A stretch of DNA of 64,000 nt from Zygnema cylindricum (Eukaryota > Streptophyta > Zygnematophyceae > Zygnematales > Zygnemataceae): the NCBI GenBank assembly GCA_037447655.1, contig JBBHKE010001558.1, positions 1 to 64,000 on the forward strand, in the 5' to 3' direction. Made by a program: the position numbers and the translations under genes. Numbering within the stretch: position 1 is the stretch's first letter; every line of letters begins with the position of its first letter. Positions 12,501 through 22,664 of the stretch are shown here, in pieces. Below the pieces are notes generated by a model. The model was not told the DNA's origin. It saw only the letters and a list, made by a program, of their open reading frames with translations, and ran no database searches.

Positions 12501-14603
12501 GTTTCTCAGTACGGTTCGCTACATTGTAATGTACCGTAATGAATTGCCGTATGGAAACTCTGTGTTTACCAAATGTTTGACTCTATACCCTGATTTTAGT
12601 TTTCAGATTTTGTGCCCAGAGTTTCAGGCCAATCAGGTTGTTGGTGAAGATTCAATGAGATGTATTTTTACGTTTGCTATATATGTAAGTACTAGGTATA
12701 CGATTTTCTCATGGGTCAGTTATCGTCAGATATTGCAATGTCGATATTTTTCGGCAAGGTCAATAAATATCGACTTTTTGAACTCCTCGGTGTTACAATA
12801 CATTGAAATTGCGATATATCGTTCGCAATTTCAATCGATATACAACGCTATCTTTTTGGGTTCAACCTTATTCGGGCAATTCTTATTTTATCTTCTGAGC
12901 AATCTTATCTTATGGGCATAATCTTGTCTTTTGGGGAAACTCGTCTTCAACTTTTTTTGGACTTACAGCAGTTAAGGTGGATGAAAGGTTTCCATTTTTG
13001 TATTTATGGTTAGACCTTCGGTTGTTATTAGAGTTAGTGAATTGTTAATCTAAATGCGAATTGTGTGTCAAACACTAAATCAGGGTTTTGGATGACATAA
13101 CCGCATTTACGGCGATTCCTAACGTTAGTGTTACTAACATAAGTTATTATTTCTGGTCAAAAAATCTGCAACCGGAGTTTGTGGTTTTAACTATAATAAC
13201 GATGAAAAGGATGATGAAAAGGATAGTGTTTGTGTATCGGGTTCTTGTCAACACCAAATAGTGGTGATATTTATGTAATAATTTGATTGCGATTTTGGCT
13301 AGGAACGAATTTTTTCATTATTGACTTTTCTGCTGCTAAATATTTCGATGTAAACTTTTCTGTTGTTGGTCATGTACATATGCGGAAGATACTTCGTATT
13401 TCTAAGTTTCTGTCCTATTTTCAAAATTTTTCCTACCATAGATGTTTCCTGGCAAAGGAGGAACATGTAAGCAATATATGCAAAATTGTGGCTGTTTATC
13501 GTGTGTATAACTCCATATGCATTTATATTGTCTAATTTTTCTCCAATTATTTGTTGCGGATTTGGTCACGGTTTAAGCAGCAATACTAGTGATATTCATA
13601 CCAACGGTTTAAAATTTTGTGTGGTATGCAACACTAGTTATTGTCCATCGACTCTGAAAAGCTTGCACGAGAGTTACTTGAACGCCCCATGAAGTCTTAA
13701 AGTCGCTTTTAAAAGCGATGCCAAACCGGGAGTGTACGTGTCCATAATAGTTTCACTTTAACGTGACATCTACATGTGGCAAAGCGATTACATCTTTACA
13801 TTTTGTATGGAATGGAATATATCGTTAGATTTTGTGAGATTATGTAGCCCAAGTTAGAGATTTACGATTACTCGTTGGTGTGGGTACCTCTATTGGTGTA
13901 TGTTTTCCGAGTTATGTTTGTGATAAACTGACACTATTGGACTAAGGTTCTTTGAGTGCTTCTTGTTGTTCTTAGTTATTTAGAATCTTCAAATTTCCGC
14001 ATATTTGCGGCGACCTTCGTTAAAACAAAATGACTTATAATTTTTTTCAATACGAAACCAATTAGATGACAACAAACAAAACAAAAAATTGTTTGGGTGT
14101 GTATTAGTCTGTATGTAAACATTCATAGACTCGATTACTGTGAACAGATAAAAGTTAAACAATTTTTTTTCTTTTTTTCTTTTTCTTTTTTTTTTCTTTT
14201 CCTTTTTCTTTTTCTTTTCCTTTTCCCTTTCCCTTTCTATTTCCCTTTCCCTTTTCCTTTCCCTTTCCCTTTTCCTTTCCCTCTCCCTTTCCCTTTCCCT
14301 TTCCCTCTCCCTTTCCCTTTCCCTTTCCCTCTCCCTTTCCCTTTCCCTTTCCCTTTCCCTTTCCCTTTTCCTTTCCCTGTCCCTTTCCCTGTCCTTTTTC
14401 GTCTTCTTCTTCTCCTTCTTCTCTTCCTTTTTCTTTTTCTTTATTTTCATTCTCTTTCCTTGTTTTTTTTATTTGTGGGAAAACAGGACGCTATGTATCG
14501 ACTGAAAACCGTCCAAGCAGTCGACATGTTTCCTCAAACACCTCATGTAGAGTGTATTGTTATTCTCGAAAAGAAAATGGTAAACGATACAGCAACCATT
14601 TAA
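578..14603 (+). CDS. RlmD/TrmA-like rRNA/tRNA (uracil-5-)-methyltransferase, probably organellar, 10 exons
   Basis: This gene encodes a SAM-dependent enzyme that would make 5-methyluridine in RNA. I place the exons at 578-1075, 2518-2631, 4423-4788, 5457-5566, 7245-7356, 8846-9001, 9697-9812, 11401-11567, 12169-12299 and 14487-14603. All introns are GT-AG, the phases match, and the product is 628 residues. Residues 1-80 are Ser/Arg-rich and look like a transit peptide. The TRAM-like part includes LAFK/GMGVCK and ALPGERLIGRI. Later motifs are FFQTNTRQ (445-452), DLFCGTGTIGLS (SAM site), YELVPEAV, DPNRPGMHP, SCNPATCARD (nucleophile Cys574) and VDMFPQTPHVE (base Glu612). Family members normally carry a CGGC iron-sulphur motif between GYAE (end of exon 2) and MEFSFG (start of exon 3); I cannot find it. 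Exon 3 has a Ser/Asp-rich insertion at about residues 228-296. The order of motifs makes the family secure; the RNA target is not known from the sequence. Confidence 0.9.
1756..1952. mobile_element. MITE, family II copy a (intron 1)
   Basis: This is an element of about 197 bp ending in TA at both sides. The right end reads GATGTAG after a TAGTAGCAACGGGCGA-type inverted terminal repeat, and the left end CCCCCATCACTAGTAGAGTTA is its degraded complement. It lies in intron 1 of the methyltransferase gene. TA ends suggest a Tc1/mariner-type target. Confidence 0.6.
1975..2290. repeat. CGATAT-rich dispersed repeat, copy 1
   Basis: The segment is rich in CGATATCG words. Its right half (GATATCGATATTTACC, GATAAATATTGA, TTTTGAACTTC, TTTCGATCGAT) recurs in diverged form at about 12725-12845. 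It looks like an old non-autonomous element; I see no coding capacity or clear termini. Confidence 0.4.
2645..3000. repeat. Minisatellite of CT/T-rich units in intron 2
   Basis: At least four degenerate units of about 75-120 bp each contain CATCTCTCTTTTCAACAT followed by CTAAACTAAACAGTGAAAAG and a T-run. It lies directly after the donor of exon 2, where I expected but did not find the exon for the iron-sulphur motif. Confidence 0.6.
3429..3530. repeat. GA-rich microsatellite in intron 2
   Basis: A GAGAGG/GAGAGA tract including a run of ten G. It is purine-rich on the + strand, the opposite polarity to most other tracts inside + strand genes in this window. Confidence 0.7.
3713..3934. mobile_element. 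MITE, family I copy a (intron 2)
   Basis: About 222 bp, bounded by TA. The left end TACACCGTGAATCACTATTA and right end TAATTGCGATTCACGGTGTA are inverted repeats. The complementarity continues inward (CACTTAAAACAT at left), so most of the element can fold into a hairpin. It shares these ends and arms with copies at 16004, 56117 and 58403. Confidence 0.75.
3995..4400. repeat. Minisatellite with ~38-bp units (intron 2)
   Basis: About ten degenerate copies of a unit resembling GTAACTTCTTAAACAATTTC plus TCACACTTTTAAAAAAT run up to the acceptor of exon 3 at 4422. No coding function is visible. Confidence 0.7.
4975..5140. mobile_element. MITE, family II copy b (intron 3)
   Basis: The left end CTGCCCATCGTGATTAGAGT and right end TCTAATAGCGATGGGCAATA are imperfect inverted repeats of the family II type. 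The interior contains GGGCCATGTGGC, like the GGGCCAC words of copies c and d. Confidence 0.55.
5735..5936. mobile_element. MITE, family II copy c (intron 4)
   Basis: About 202 bp with TA at both ends. The left end TACACTGCTCATCGCTATTA and right end TAGTAGTGATGGGCAATATA are inverted repeats. The interior has GGGCCACAAACTAAATAGTG. Further family-II-like fragments follow at about 5990-6010 and 6187-6208. Confidence 0.65.
7405..7612. repeat. Near-perfect 82-bp inverted repeat around a (TA)n core (intron 5)
   Basis: The left arm 7405-7486 and right arm 7531-7612 are reverse complements with, by eye, a single mismatch. The 44-bp spacer holds GGGCCCCCC, an A-run and (TA)n. It begins about 50 bp after the donor of exon 5, so the intron transcript can form a long hairpin. 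The arms do not match the MITE families of the window. Confidence 0.9.
9797..9939 (+). repeat. Reiterated 5' splice site of exon 7
   Basis: The exon 7 edge CATGGCATCTAA followed by the donor GTAAGTAAG is repeated three more times inside intron 7. Copies end at 9812 (the true donor), 9866, 9906 and 9939. Copies two and three keep a perfect GTAAGTAA donor; the last reads GGAAGT. The spacing shrinks from 54 to 40 to 33 bp. See the matching array at the other end of the intron. Confidence 0.85.
10540..10765. repeat. TCTCTCTAAA-type short tandem repeat (intron 7)
   Basis: A degenerate repeat with units of about 20 bp resembling TCTCTCTAAACTTCATTCC fills this part of intron 7, upstream of the acceptor array. 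Confidence 0.6.
10874..11430 (+). repeat. Reiterated polypyrimidine tract, acceptor and start of exon 8
   Basis: The true exon 8 begins at 11401 with AGCGGCCCATGTTTACGG after CTCCTTCCAG. Six diverged copies of the same join precede it, with exon-like parts starting near 10874, 10988, 11067, 11148, 11232 and 11318. The units are about 79-86 bp apart, the first 114 bp. Copies 1, 2 and 6 still have CAG before the exon-like part and copy 4 has TAG. Each unit also carries AACCCTAAAATAACC-like words and a CT tract. Confidence 0.85.
11580..11708 (+). repeat. CT-rich tract just after the exon 8 donor (intron 8)
   Basis: CCCTCTCC-type pyrimidine repeats start about 12 bp after the donor at 11568 and run for about 130 bp. 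They are non-coding. Confidence 0.8.
12370..12850. repeat. CGATAT-rich dispersed repeat, copy 2 (intron 9)
   Basis: This is the diverged partner of the repeat at 1975-2290. It has CGATATCGTGATC at the left and GTCGATATTTTTC, AATAAATATCGAC, TTTTTGAACTCC and TTTCAATCGATATAC at the right. No protein is recognisable. Confidence 0.4.
13010..13210. mobile_element. Degenerate MITE, family II copy f (intron 9)
   Basis: The left end reads TTGTTATTAGAGTTAGTGAA and the right end TTTTAACTATAATAACGATG, so the family II inverted ends are only partly kept. I infer an old copy. Confidence 0.35.
14165..14450 (+). repeat. TTTCCC/TTTTCC pyrimidine tract before the last exon
   Basis: About 285 bp of almost pure pyrimidine lies just upstream of the acceptor of exon 10 at 14486 and would serve as an expanded polypyrimidine tract. 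The open frames through it are low-complexity artefacts. Confidence 0.85.
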
Positions 14604-14625
14604 AAACCTGATTTTCAATTAAAAA

Positions 14626-14631
14626 AATAAA
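14626..14631 (+). promoter_or_regulatory. Possible polyadenylation signal of the methyltransferase gene
   Basis: AATAAA lies 23 bases after the stop codon at 14601-14603. It is a canonical hexamer, but in AT-rich DNA a chance match is possible. Confidence 0.35.
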
Positions 14632-14834
14632 AGTGGAACTAGTTGTAGAGGTGAATATTATCGGAGATTATGTTGAGATTGCTTTTATTTCTGCTTAACG
14701 GCTCGAAAGGAAATAAATCTAGTTTTAGTTGATATTCTCAATGTCAAAGAAAAAAAAAATTGTGATTTATTGTCAAACCAAGTATTGCTCGTCGCCTTGT
14801 TTTCCATATGTCGTCCTGGATTGAATCCTAGCCT

Positions 14835-15210
14835 TTTTTTTTTCTTTGCTTTCCCTTCCCTCCCCTTCCGCTCCCTTCCCTTCCCTTCCCCTCCATTCCC
14901 TTCCCTTCCCTTCTCTTCCCTTCCCTTCCCTTCCCTTCCCTTCCCCTCCATTCCCTTCCCTTCCCTTCTCTTCCCTTCCCCTCCCTTCCATTCCCTCCCC
15001 TCCGCTCCCCCCCCCTTCTCTCCCTTCCCTCCTCTTCCCTTCCCTTCCCTTCCCTTTTACCTTCCCTTCCCCTTCCCTTCCCCTTCCCTTCCCCTTCCGC
15101 TTCCTTGCCCTCCCTTCCCCTCCCCTCCTTTCCCCTCCCCTCCCTTTCCGTCCCTTCCCCTCCCCATTCCCCTCCATCCCCTTCCCTTCCCTTCCCTTCC
15201 TTTCTTTTCA
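14835..15210. repeat. CCCTTCC pyrimidine repeat
   Basis: About 375 bp of CCCTTCC/CCCCTCC units that create long open frames on both strands. These are compositional and not genes. Confidence 0.9.
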
Positions 15211-15472
15211 AAACAGTTTGTACAAACAAGTATATATATATAATGGAAGTCACTGTAATAACAAAAAAACATGCCGTAACATTTGGTTATTTCTTTATGG
15301 GCATTAGTTCGATTTATGGAAAGTTGTCGAAAAAGGTTGTATTACTCTTGCATATTAGCATAGTATTTAAAATGAAGACCCTTGATTTTTCCATGAATTT
15401 ATTTGTTTTTGTTACAAAATTGAATTTATTCCTGTCTACCGATCAAATTACGATAAAATAAACTTACACATA

Positions 15473-15595
<123 letters not shown>

Positions 15596-16003
15596 GCGCA
15601 CTATATGGAGGTTGTTAAATAGCAATACAATAGTAAAGGATTGGATTTTCTATGGAGGCATTATGGCATCTCGTCCTTTGTTCATTTACCTGATTTATCT
15701 GTACTGTGTGTCAGTTGTTTCCTTCACCATTGTTTCCATGTCAGTTATTTTTCGCTCCCGCTCGTTTTCAGTTCTGTTTCGGCTTTTCTTTCCGTTTGTC
15801 CCCATGTATTAAGAGGGTTTACAATTGCATTTTCATGAAAAAGTTTGGTACATCAACTGTAAGTCTTGCAGTGAGGCACGGTGTGTCGAAATTCTGTAGA
15901 AAGAATGCATCACTGTCTAGCAACATTATATAGTGTGGGTGATTTTGTCAGTCGTGGGTGGTTGGTCTGTTGTTGAGGTGATTGGAGGTGATGATCATCA
16001 TAG

Positions 16004-16222
16004 TACACTGTGTATCGCTATTAGTGTTAATTATTTTTTCGCCACTTAAAACATCTTTTCTCCGTACACACTTGTCCGATTTTCTCATGGAGACCGTCAA
16101 TCGGAAGGTGAGAATCTTGGCTTTCAATCGCGACTGTTGGATCCGTATTCCAACAAGTGTACGGAGAAAAGATGTTTTAAGTTGCAAAAAGAACATTAAC
16201 ATTAATAGCGATACACGGTGTA
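16004..16222. mobile_element. MITE, family I copy b
   Basis: About 219 bp bounded by TA. The left end TACACTGTGTATCGCTATTA and right end TAATAGCGATACACGGTGTA are inverted repeats. The arms continue inward with AAAACATCTTTTCTCCGTAC at left and its complement near 16153-16183, giving a long hairpin. Confidence 0.8.
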
Positions 16223-16374
16223 GTTGTTGTCGATGTCATTCTCCTTCTTGTTCTCCTTTTCTTTCCCTTGCTCTTCTTCTCTTTGTCATGGTGGTCTTCC
16301 TTATTGTTTTTGGCATTACTTTTGCTTTCTTTTCTTTCTCTACAATTACTCTTTTCTCCTTCTTGTTTCTGTTC

Positions 16375-16630
16375 TCGTTGTTGTTCTCGCAGTTGCTATT
16401 ATTACTGTTACTACTACTGCTACCGTTATCATTACTGTTACCATTGTCGTTGCCATTATTGCTTCTGGAACTGTTGTTACGGTCACTATGACTATTACTG
16501 TTATTGTTTCTGTTACTGTGACTGTTACTGTCACCGTCACTGTACCGCTACCTCCTATCTTTTACTGTTTCAGCTATAGTTACCGTTGCCGTTACGGCTA
16601 CCGTTGTCGTTACTGTTACTGTTCTCTGCA
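16375..16630. repeat. GTTACT-type degenerate hexamer repeat
   Basis: Units such as GTTACT, GTTATT and GTTACC repeat for about 255 bp. The resulting frames on both strands are simple Val/Thr or Tyr/Cys repeats and are not taken as genes. Confidence 0.8.
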
Positions 16631-16879
16631 CATGACCAATGTGTGGTCAATGCTTTTCAATACACATCAATACCACAACGCTGATTATTGCCTGCAAAAA
16701 CTATTGGAGACCTTATATGTTGCTATCGTAGAGTAGAAAAATATTTACTTGGTGTAAAGAAACAAAGGAAGGTACACCGTCATTGTTAGTGTAAAAAAAT
16801 ACTAGTGTAGAGAAAAAGATGGGTGTTATTAACTTTATTATGAATCCAGTCCACAAAGTATTAACGCTAATTAACATAA

Positions 16880-17015
16880 CTCTAATTTGGATACACATTC
16901 CCATTGTGTAGCCGTTCACATGGTCAACGTTTGATCATGTGAGAACAGGTTCAAACGTTTTTCTCCCGTCTTTAATGATATGAAACAAATCTGAGTGCGC
17001 GACGCTGTTATCTGA
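16880..17015. repeat. Dispersed repeat shared with 35925-36069
   Basis: Words such as AATTTGGATACACATT, ATGTGAGAACAGGTTC and CCCGTCTTTA recur in the same order just left of copia element A. Beyond A, TTCGTTATCTG at about 55078 continues the match to CTGTTATCTG near 17008. Element A therefore inserted into a member of this family. Confidence 0.6.
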
Positions 17016-17402
17016 CATTTTTTCTGTTCACCAGTACGAAAACGCGAGTAGCTTTCGAACAGACTGACACATTTCGTACTTTACTTATTTAAATGTCCAC
17101 TAATTTAGAGTCAATATTTAAGAATCAGTAGCAAAGAGGAACCAATGTTGTTTGTAAATTCTGTTTATAGTGACAGGGTCATAATTTAGGGTCGCCAATG
17201 TGGTGGTATCCATACTAATAGCGTTTCGCGAGGAACTGTACCAGTATGGGTTCGAACCGGTTCAGCTTGAGCCGAACCAGACGGTTTTTGAAATCGCCGC
17301 AGCTGAAACAAACCGAAAAAAACCGAAAATCGACGTTGAAGAAATTTGAATTGATTTGTTTGAATAATTAATATAATTACATATAAATATATTCATCATC
17401 AA

Positions 17403-17473
17403 GGACCGTTAGCTCAGTGGTAGAGCAATCGACTGCAGATCGATAGGTCTCTGGTTCAAACCCGGAACGGTCC
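17403..17473 (+). tRNA. tRNA-Cys (anticodon GCA)
   Basis: The 71-nt sequence folds as a full cloverleaf. The acceptor stem GGACCGT/ACGGTCC pairs perfectly, and the D arm is GCTC-AGTGGTA-GAGC. The anticodon stem is ATCGA/TCGAT with loop CTGCAGA, so the anticodon is GCA. The T arm is TCTGG-TTCAAAC-CCGGA. The internal promoter boxes (TAGCTCAGTGG and GGTTCAAACCC) are intact. There is no intron and no encoded CCA. A T-run about 10 bases downstream could end Pol III transcription. Confidence 0.96.
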
Positions 17474-17784
17474 TAGTGCGTTTTTAGTTTTCGCAATATT
17501 TCAAGAACTAATCTTATGCCCAAAATCATGAATTAATAAAAAATTAGTAACACGATTAAATCGAGTGGTCAATAACGAGCGACGTTATAAAGCATGTTTT
17601 AGCGTAGATTGCGTTAAGTTAAAATGAAGTTCTAACACTAATATTTCACAAACTGTAACGGTGCGCATTATGTAGTTACACTCAATAACTTAACGGTATT
17701 TCCGTTGTCGTGTATCGTATCGGAGTTTAGAACAAGATTGGCTGTACGAAATATAATCATAATTTGACAGTGTCAATACCAACA

Positions 17785-17945
17785 GCAGAGGTCGCAATCG
17801 GGTACCCGAACCCGGGCGTACCCGATTTCCTTTTTCGTTTTTGAATCACCTGGCCGAATCCGGCCGGCCCCCTGAATTTGGCACCCGAACCCGTTCCGGA
17901 TCCGAGCCTTCTGGCCAGGTACGGCGCAGGTACGGATTATGTTAC
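17785..17945. repeat. GC-rich island with GTACCCGAACCC words
   Basis: A short GC-rich segment stands out from the AT-rich surroundings. It repeats CGGGTACCCG, ACCCGAACCC and CGGCCGGCC palindromic words. It may be the core of an old DNA transposon; no ends are clear. Confidence 0.35.
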
Positions 17946-18204
17946 CCGATTGAAGGTTTTTTTAGGGTGCAGTTTCATATTATCGATATTGACGCAATTG
18001 TGCATCGCGATGCAATAGGTGCAGGTAATTCGGTACATTACACAATTGTTCAAAAAAAATAAAATATGTTCACTATTGCGCGTATGACATGCATATTGCA
18101 TGTGTTTTTACTTTTTAGTGAAAATCATAGTTGTTCAAATCGCGCGATTTTTTCCTTTTTTCCGATTAAAACGTATAATTCGTGACTTTTGAATAAATCG
18201 GAAA

Positions 18205-18390
18205 AAAACGCGATGTACTTTCTGTCCGGTAAATTGAACGGAGAATTGACGGAAATTGTACGGTATGTACAGTAACTGTACGGTTTGGTACCCTAAAAGT
18301 ACGGAATTTAACTAAAAGATACGTTGCACTTCGTAGTACTTTCTGTCCGGTAAACTGAACAGAAATTTAACGGGAAACGTACGGAATTGT
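18205..18390. repeat. Direct repeat of about 50 bp, 123 bp apart
   Basis: ACTTTCTGTCCGGTAAATTG followed by AACGGAGAATTGACGG at about 18216 recurs as ACTTTCTGTCCGGTAAACTG plus AACAGAAATTTAACGG at about 18339. Both are followed by GTACGG. Function is unknown. Confidence 0.5.
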
Positions 18391-19448
18391 ACCAACATTG
18401 TACGGATTATGACGAAAAAAGACGGGAACTGTACGGAAAATGTACAAACTGCGGGATATGTAAAATTTATTTTTGTTTATATGTACGGAATAGTACGGAC
18501 GAAAATTCATTAACGATTTTTAAGATTTTTTCAAAAGGTTCAGTGCGTTTGTTACGTATAATTCGTTGCGATTAAATCGTTCGCACTAAACGCCGTGAAC
18601 AACTATGCTTTAATACTTATATAAATAATAAAAAATAACAATAATATTAATTTAATTTAATTATTAATAATTATTTCACGTGTGTCCGTACCAAGCCATC
18701 GTATTTCATCCGTACAGAAACATATAATTTTTACTAGGTGACCGCTCGAGACTCCCAAACAAAATGGGACGCTGACGTAGCAGTAACTTTTTGTCCTCTT
18801 ATTGTCAACATTTACCAACCAGAAAGACCAGAAAAATGTACTTTCGTCAACTGCCATAGGCTGGAAAATTCTTTCAATAAATTTCGGGCAGAATAAAAAA
18901 ATAGTTTGGTGTACGGAAAGTAAAGAAAGTCGCACGAACATTAATTATTGCTCTAAACATTTTATTGAAGAAAAGTTCGGTCCTTGGTCGTTTAATGTCC
19001 CGTCATTCGTAAAATCATGACGAATGCTGACGTCAATTTAGGGTTTGAGTTTGGTTCATAACTTCATGCGTATTATATGCGTATCATATCTATACAAGAT
19101 GCGCTCTGTTATTGACTTATTGTGCTAACAAAAGTCTCATATGGTAAAAATCTAAAAAGCCTTTTTTTAAACCTATATGTACGGACTTAACAAAGCGAGT
19201 TTGTACTAGATTGTAATATTCTCCTGAACAGATTTTTTTTCTCCGGCTGCCACAGTATCTACCTGCCGTCACCAGACGTTTGTGACAGCTGTATTTGTGA
19301 TTTCGTGCGAGGCTTAGGATGCGGATATCCTCATATTCGATGGGGGCACACCTGATTTTGATTTTTCGTACGGTATGGTTAAAAATTTGATCTTAATCGG
19401 TTTTGCTGATAACTACAGAACTGAAGTGATGTCGCAATAATCCAATGA

Positions 19449-19970
19449 TACACCGTGAATCGCTATTAGCGTAATGAAATAGATAGCGTAATGAAACAAT
19501 TAGCGTTATTTATGCTAATTGGCAATGTCGTTTTTTTGGAAATAATTTTTATTCTAATTTTTCGTATACTCTAATTTGTAAACTGCTTTGTAAAAATTTT
19601 CGGTGCAGAATATCTCCACACTAAAATATGTGCATGTACGAAATTGTTCAAATCGTACGCCGTCGCGTTTTTTTTACATCCGCGAATGCCGGAAAATATT
19701 TACGCAATTACATGTTAGCGCGACTCCTTGACAGCGTGAATATCTTTTCTGTACTTTTCTACTTGAAAAAGTACAAAAAAGTACGTCTCTGACAGACCGT
19801 ACACCACACTATTTACGATGGCACTATATTAGAGTCATGAATCCTATTTTATGGAACACCTCAAATAACGTGTAGGAACATTTAGAATGTCTAATTCTAT
19901 TTGAGAATTTGCCCAAAAAAACAGGGTACCTCAATTAGCGACCAACACGCTAATAGCGATTCAAGGTGTA
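19449..19970. mobile_element. 522-bp TIR element with family I ends
   Basis: The left end TACACCGTGAATCGCTATTA and right end TAATAGCGATTCAAGGTGTA are near-perfect inverted repeats bounded by TA. The interior differs from the 220-bp family I copies and has no transposase motif. It may be a longer non-autonomous relative. A solo left-type end lies at about 59036. Confidence 0.55.
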
Positions 19971-22439
19971 GTTATACAACTAAAGGCATTTTACGTTTGA
20001 CACGTGTACATCGGGATGTTGTAAAAGTACGCAAATGTTACAAAAGTACGAGCTCCGTAGGATTTTGTACGAGTTCCTGGATTGCGAAGTTTTCAAATGA
20101 TTTTTCGCACACAATGGTCGAGATCAGTTCGGAAGGGAGACATCGTACGGCCTTTAAAAGGATCAAGCTCGCGGTTTGGAATTCTAGGTTACGCCGTACG
20201 ATTATGTACGAATTTTTAAATAACGAAACTTTAACGTTTTTCGTAAATTGTCAACGAACAAAGGTACTTTGGCAACGGTACAACGGTATTAGGTAGAATT
20301 CCATTAGACGAAAAGTGTGGTTCGTTACTGGATGCCGTACATTTTTGTACAGATTCATACCACGCCGTACCTTAATTTGTTAATTGTCAGACGAAATATC
20401 GTTACTGGAAAGCTGTCGGGAAGCTCCAATGATGTAGGCGTAATTCTTGGCCGTTGGATATTCCACTTTTTCAGATCCGCGAAGCAATCGCGCACATCAT
20501 CCAGTGTGACGATACTCTCCTCGCGAGGAGAGTTGTACGATACTAGACGTGTACCATTGGTACACGTGAAAAAAGCAAAAAAATATCCGCTTTGAACAAG
20601 CGATCACAGGTCTACACGTCGTATAGGCCATGTGCCTACGTCGTACGGTCCATGTGCCGCCTGCCACGCTGGATGCAGGTGAGTCGAAATTTTTTTGGCA
20701 CGCTCCGTCTGACATCCACCGACATTCAAAGTTTGCCGCGTCTTTTTGCAATTCCGTTTCGAAGTTTTGATTTCCGTTTTCAAAATCAAAAATCTGCCCG
20801 CAAACTTTACGTACGAATCATTAACTACCTCCGTTCGTAGAGATATTTCGTTCTGACTTTCCGTTTGAAAATTTTCTTTAAGATTTTCAAATCTGGACTC
20901 TAACCTACGTGGCACCAATCATAATTGAGGAAGGTTTGTTACTGGCCCGACAATGGAATAGTCTTTCAGTAAACGCTGCCAGTAGAATTTTCCGTACATT
21001 TACTGGGACCACCTAATGGAATTCTACCCTTAGTGAGGAAATTAGGGTTTGAAATTTCCTACCTCCCATGGTAGTCCTCCTTTCACATCAGTTATGATCT
21101 TTGAATTTCATAACAAGACAAAAACACTTCCTCCCTCCTCCTCTCCTCTCCTATCAAAAAGACGCGAGAGCGCCAGCCAAAATTTTCGTAATAGGTCAAG
21201 AGACCGGAGACGGAATGACATTAACTGCCGTACTGTAATTTTGGACAGCTGTACATTTTGACAACTGTACTTCTGAAGGCTGTACTTTTTGACACCCAAA
21301 CGACATGGTATTTTGAAGCAAAAATGCAGCAAACAGCTAACGGCTAAAAATCTGCGGTTCCGAATTTCCGATCTACACTATACGCACTAAATATTATATT
21401 TGGTCGATTTTTTGTTTGGGAAGGAAAAGTGCTGGCGGGTCATTTAAATTTTTAGGTGAACGAGGGGCTCTCCGTTAAAGTGAAAGTTTTCCTTAAACGA
21501 CAAATTTAACCAAATCCTAGATAGCGTTTTGTGATCTTTATCGAAAGGACGAATCATAATTTTCTCTCCGAACACGGCGGAGAATCGTCAAAATTTGCGT
21601 TCTGATTCGTACTAAAATATAGGGAATCTTTGGCGGAAAATCAGGACACTTTTCTGACGAAAGTCAGGTCATAGATAAAAAATCCAACGGTCAGAAAAAA
21701 TTGAGCTGCGACAAATAAATGATTGCGATAGCAGCGGGAAATCGAGCGCGCCACTACTTTTTCTACGCGTGTAATTTACGGGAAATAAAAAATACATACA
21801 AAAATCACGAAAAGTGCACGTGAAATTTTTTTAAAACCTTTTTTGACTATCGATAAGTAAATTCCCCGTCCAGATTTGAGAGCTGGTCCAAGAAAACCTG
21901 CGCAAAAAAAAATCTGAAATGCTTATTATTCTTTTCACATCACAGTAGGTAACGGAAAGGCTTTTCCCCCGGTCAATAACTGCCGTACAAACAAATTGAG
22001 CTGTATTAGCAATCGCACGTATGACAGATCCAATAAAATTATGACAAGTGCAGCCTCCCTTAACAGTAAATCAAATCTCTTGATCTCTGGTATTTCTACA
22101 GTTCAAACTATATTCGGTTTCTATGCCCCAGCGTCTCAGATTGATGTCAGAAACGGTAAAACACCGAAACGACAAAAAAAATTAAAGTGAACGGTTTAAC
22201 CATCAGCAACCTGGCTTATCGTACAGGTTATCGGACGTTAGCATTTCTGCCGGTCGCCAGATTTTCGTACAATCTTCCTAAACACCTGGAAAAAACCATC
22301 CTGCCACGTAGTCACTCCCATAAAGTTTGAATATTTCCTTTGACGTTGCCATTTGACTTCCTCTGGAAAATTTAAATTTCTCTGGCAGACAATTCTCCCA
22401 TTTCCCTAATTAATAATTTCCATCGAATGAAACTTCCCT

Positions 22440-22641
22440 TAGGGTTTCACTTAAGCGCCACTCCCTCATTTCTTCCTGCCACGTGTCCTTTCTGACACGT
22501 CAGCACATGCTCCTCCCGAACCCTTGGTGTTGTCACGCCTTTCCTGCAATTCGTTAGTAACACAATGTGCCACTTTTAGGGTTTGCTACACAAAATGGCC
22601 GCAGGAAAGGTGCTCCAAACCTTCCGGATTCTTTAGGGTTT
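22440..22641 (+). promoter_or_regulatory. Promoter/leader of the RAY1-like gene: telo-box motifs and a G-box
   Basis: TAGGGTTT occurs at 22440-22447, 22577-22584 and 22634-22641, all within 230 bp of the start codon. A G-box core CACGTG lies at 22480-22485, with GACACGTC following at about 22494. Such motifs are common in plant promoters and leaders; their role here is inferred. Confidence 0.4.
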
Positions 22642-22664
22642 AAGGACTTTCTAAGCAGGGATCC

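Larger units (their letters stand above)
17474..22664. other. Intergenic region without a recognised protein gene
   Basis: Apart from repeats listed separately I recognise no gene. Open frames at about 17841-18062, 19901-20840 and 21996-22190 lack family motifs and have no supporting neighbours. The whole stretch is notable for many GTACGG/CCGTAC words. Confidence 0.5.

Noticed and set aside
14215-14395. TTTCCC repeat as an interstitial telomere
   Set aside because: Plant-type telomere units are CCCTAAA; this array mixes TTTCCC, TTTTCC and CTCCC without a fixed 6- or 7-mer, as expected of a pyrimidine microsatellite.
14097-15307. Long open frames on both strands through TTTCCC and CCCTTCC tracts
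   Set aside because: They encode only Pro/Phe/Leu/Ser or Gly/Arg/Glu/Lys repeats, exist because pyrimidine tracts lack stops, and overlap the intron and 3' flank of a real gene.
16346-16736. Val/Thr and Tyr/Cys repeat proteins on opposite strands
   Set aside because: They are translations of the GTTACT hexamer repeat, open in several frames at once.
19901-20840. Chain of plus-strand frames as a gene
   Set aside because: Frames start inside a TIR element end, switch register repeatedly and show no conserved block; I see only repeat-derived sequence.
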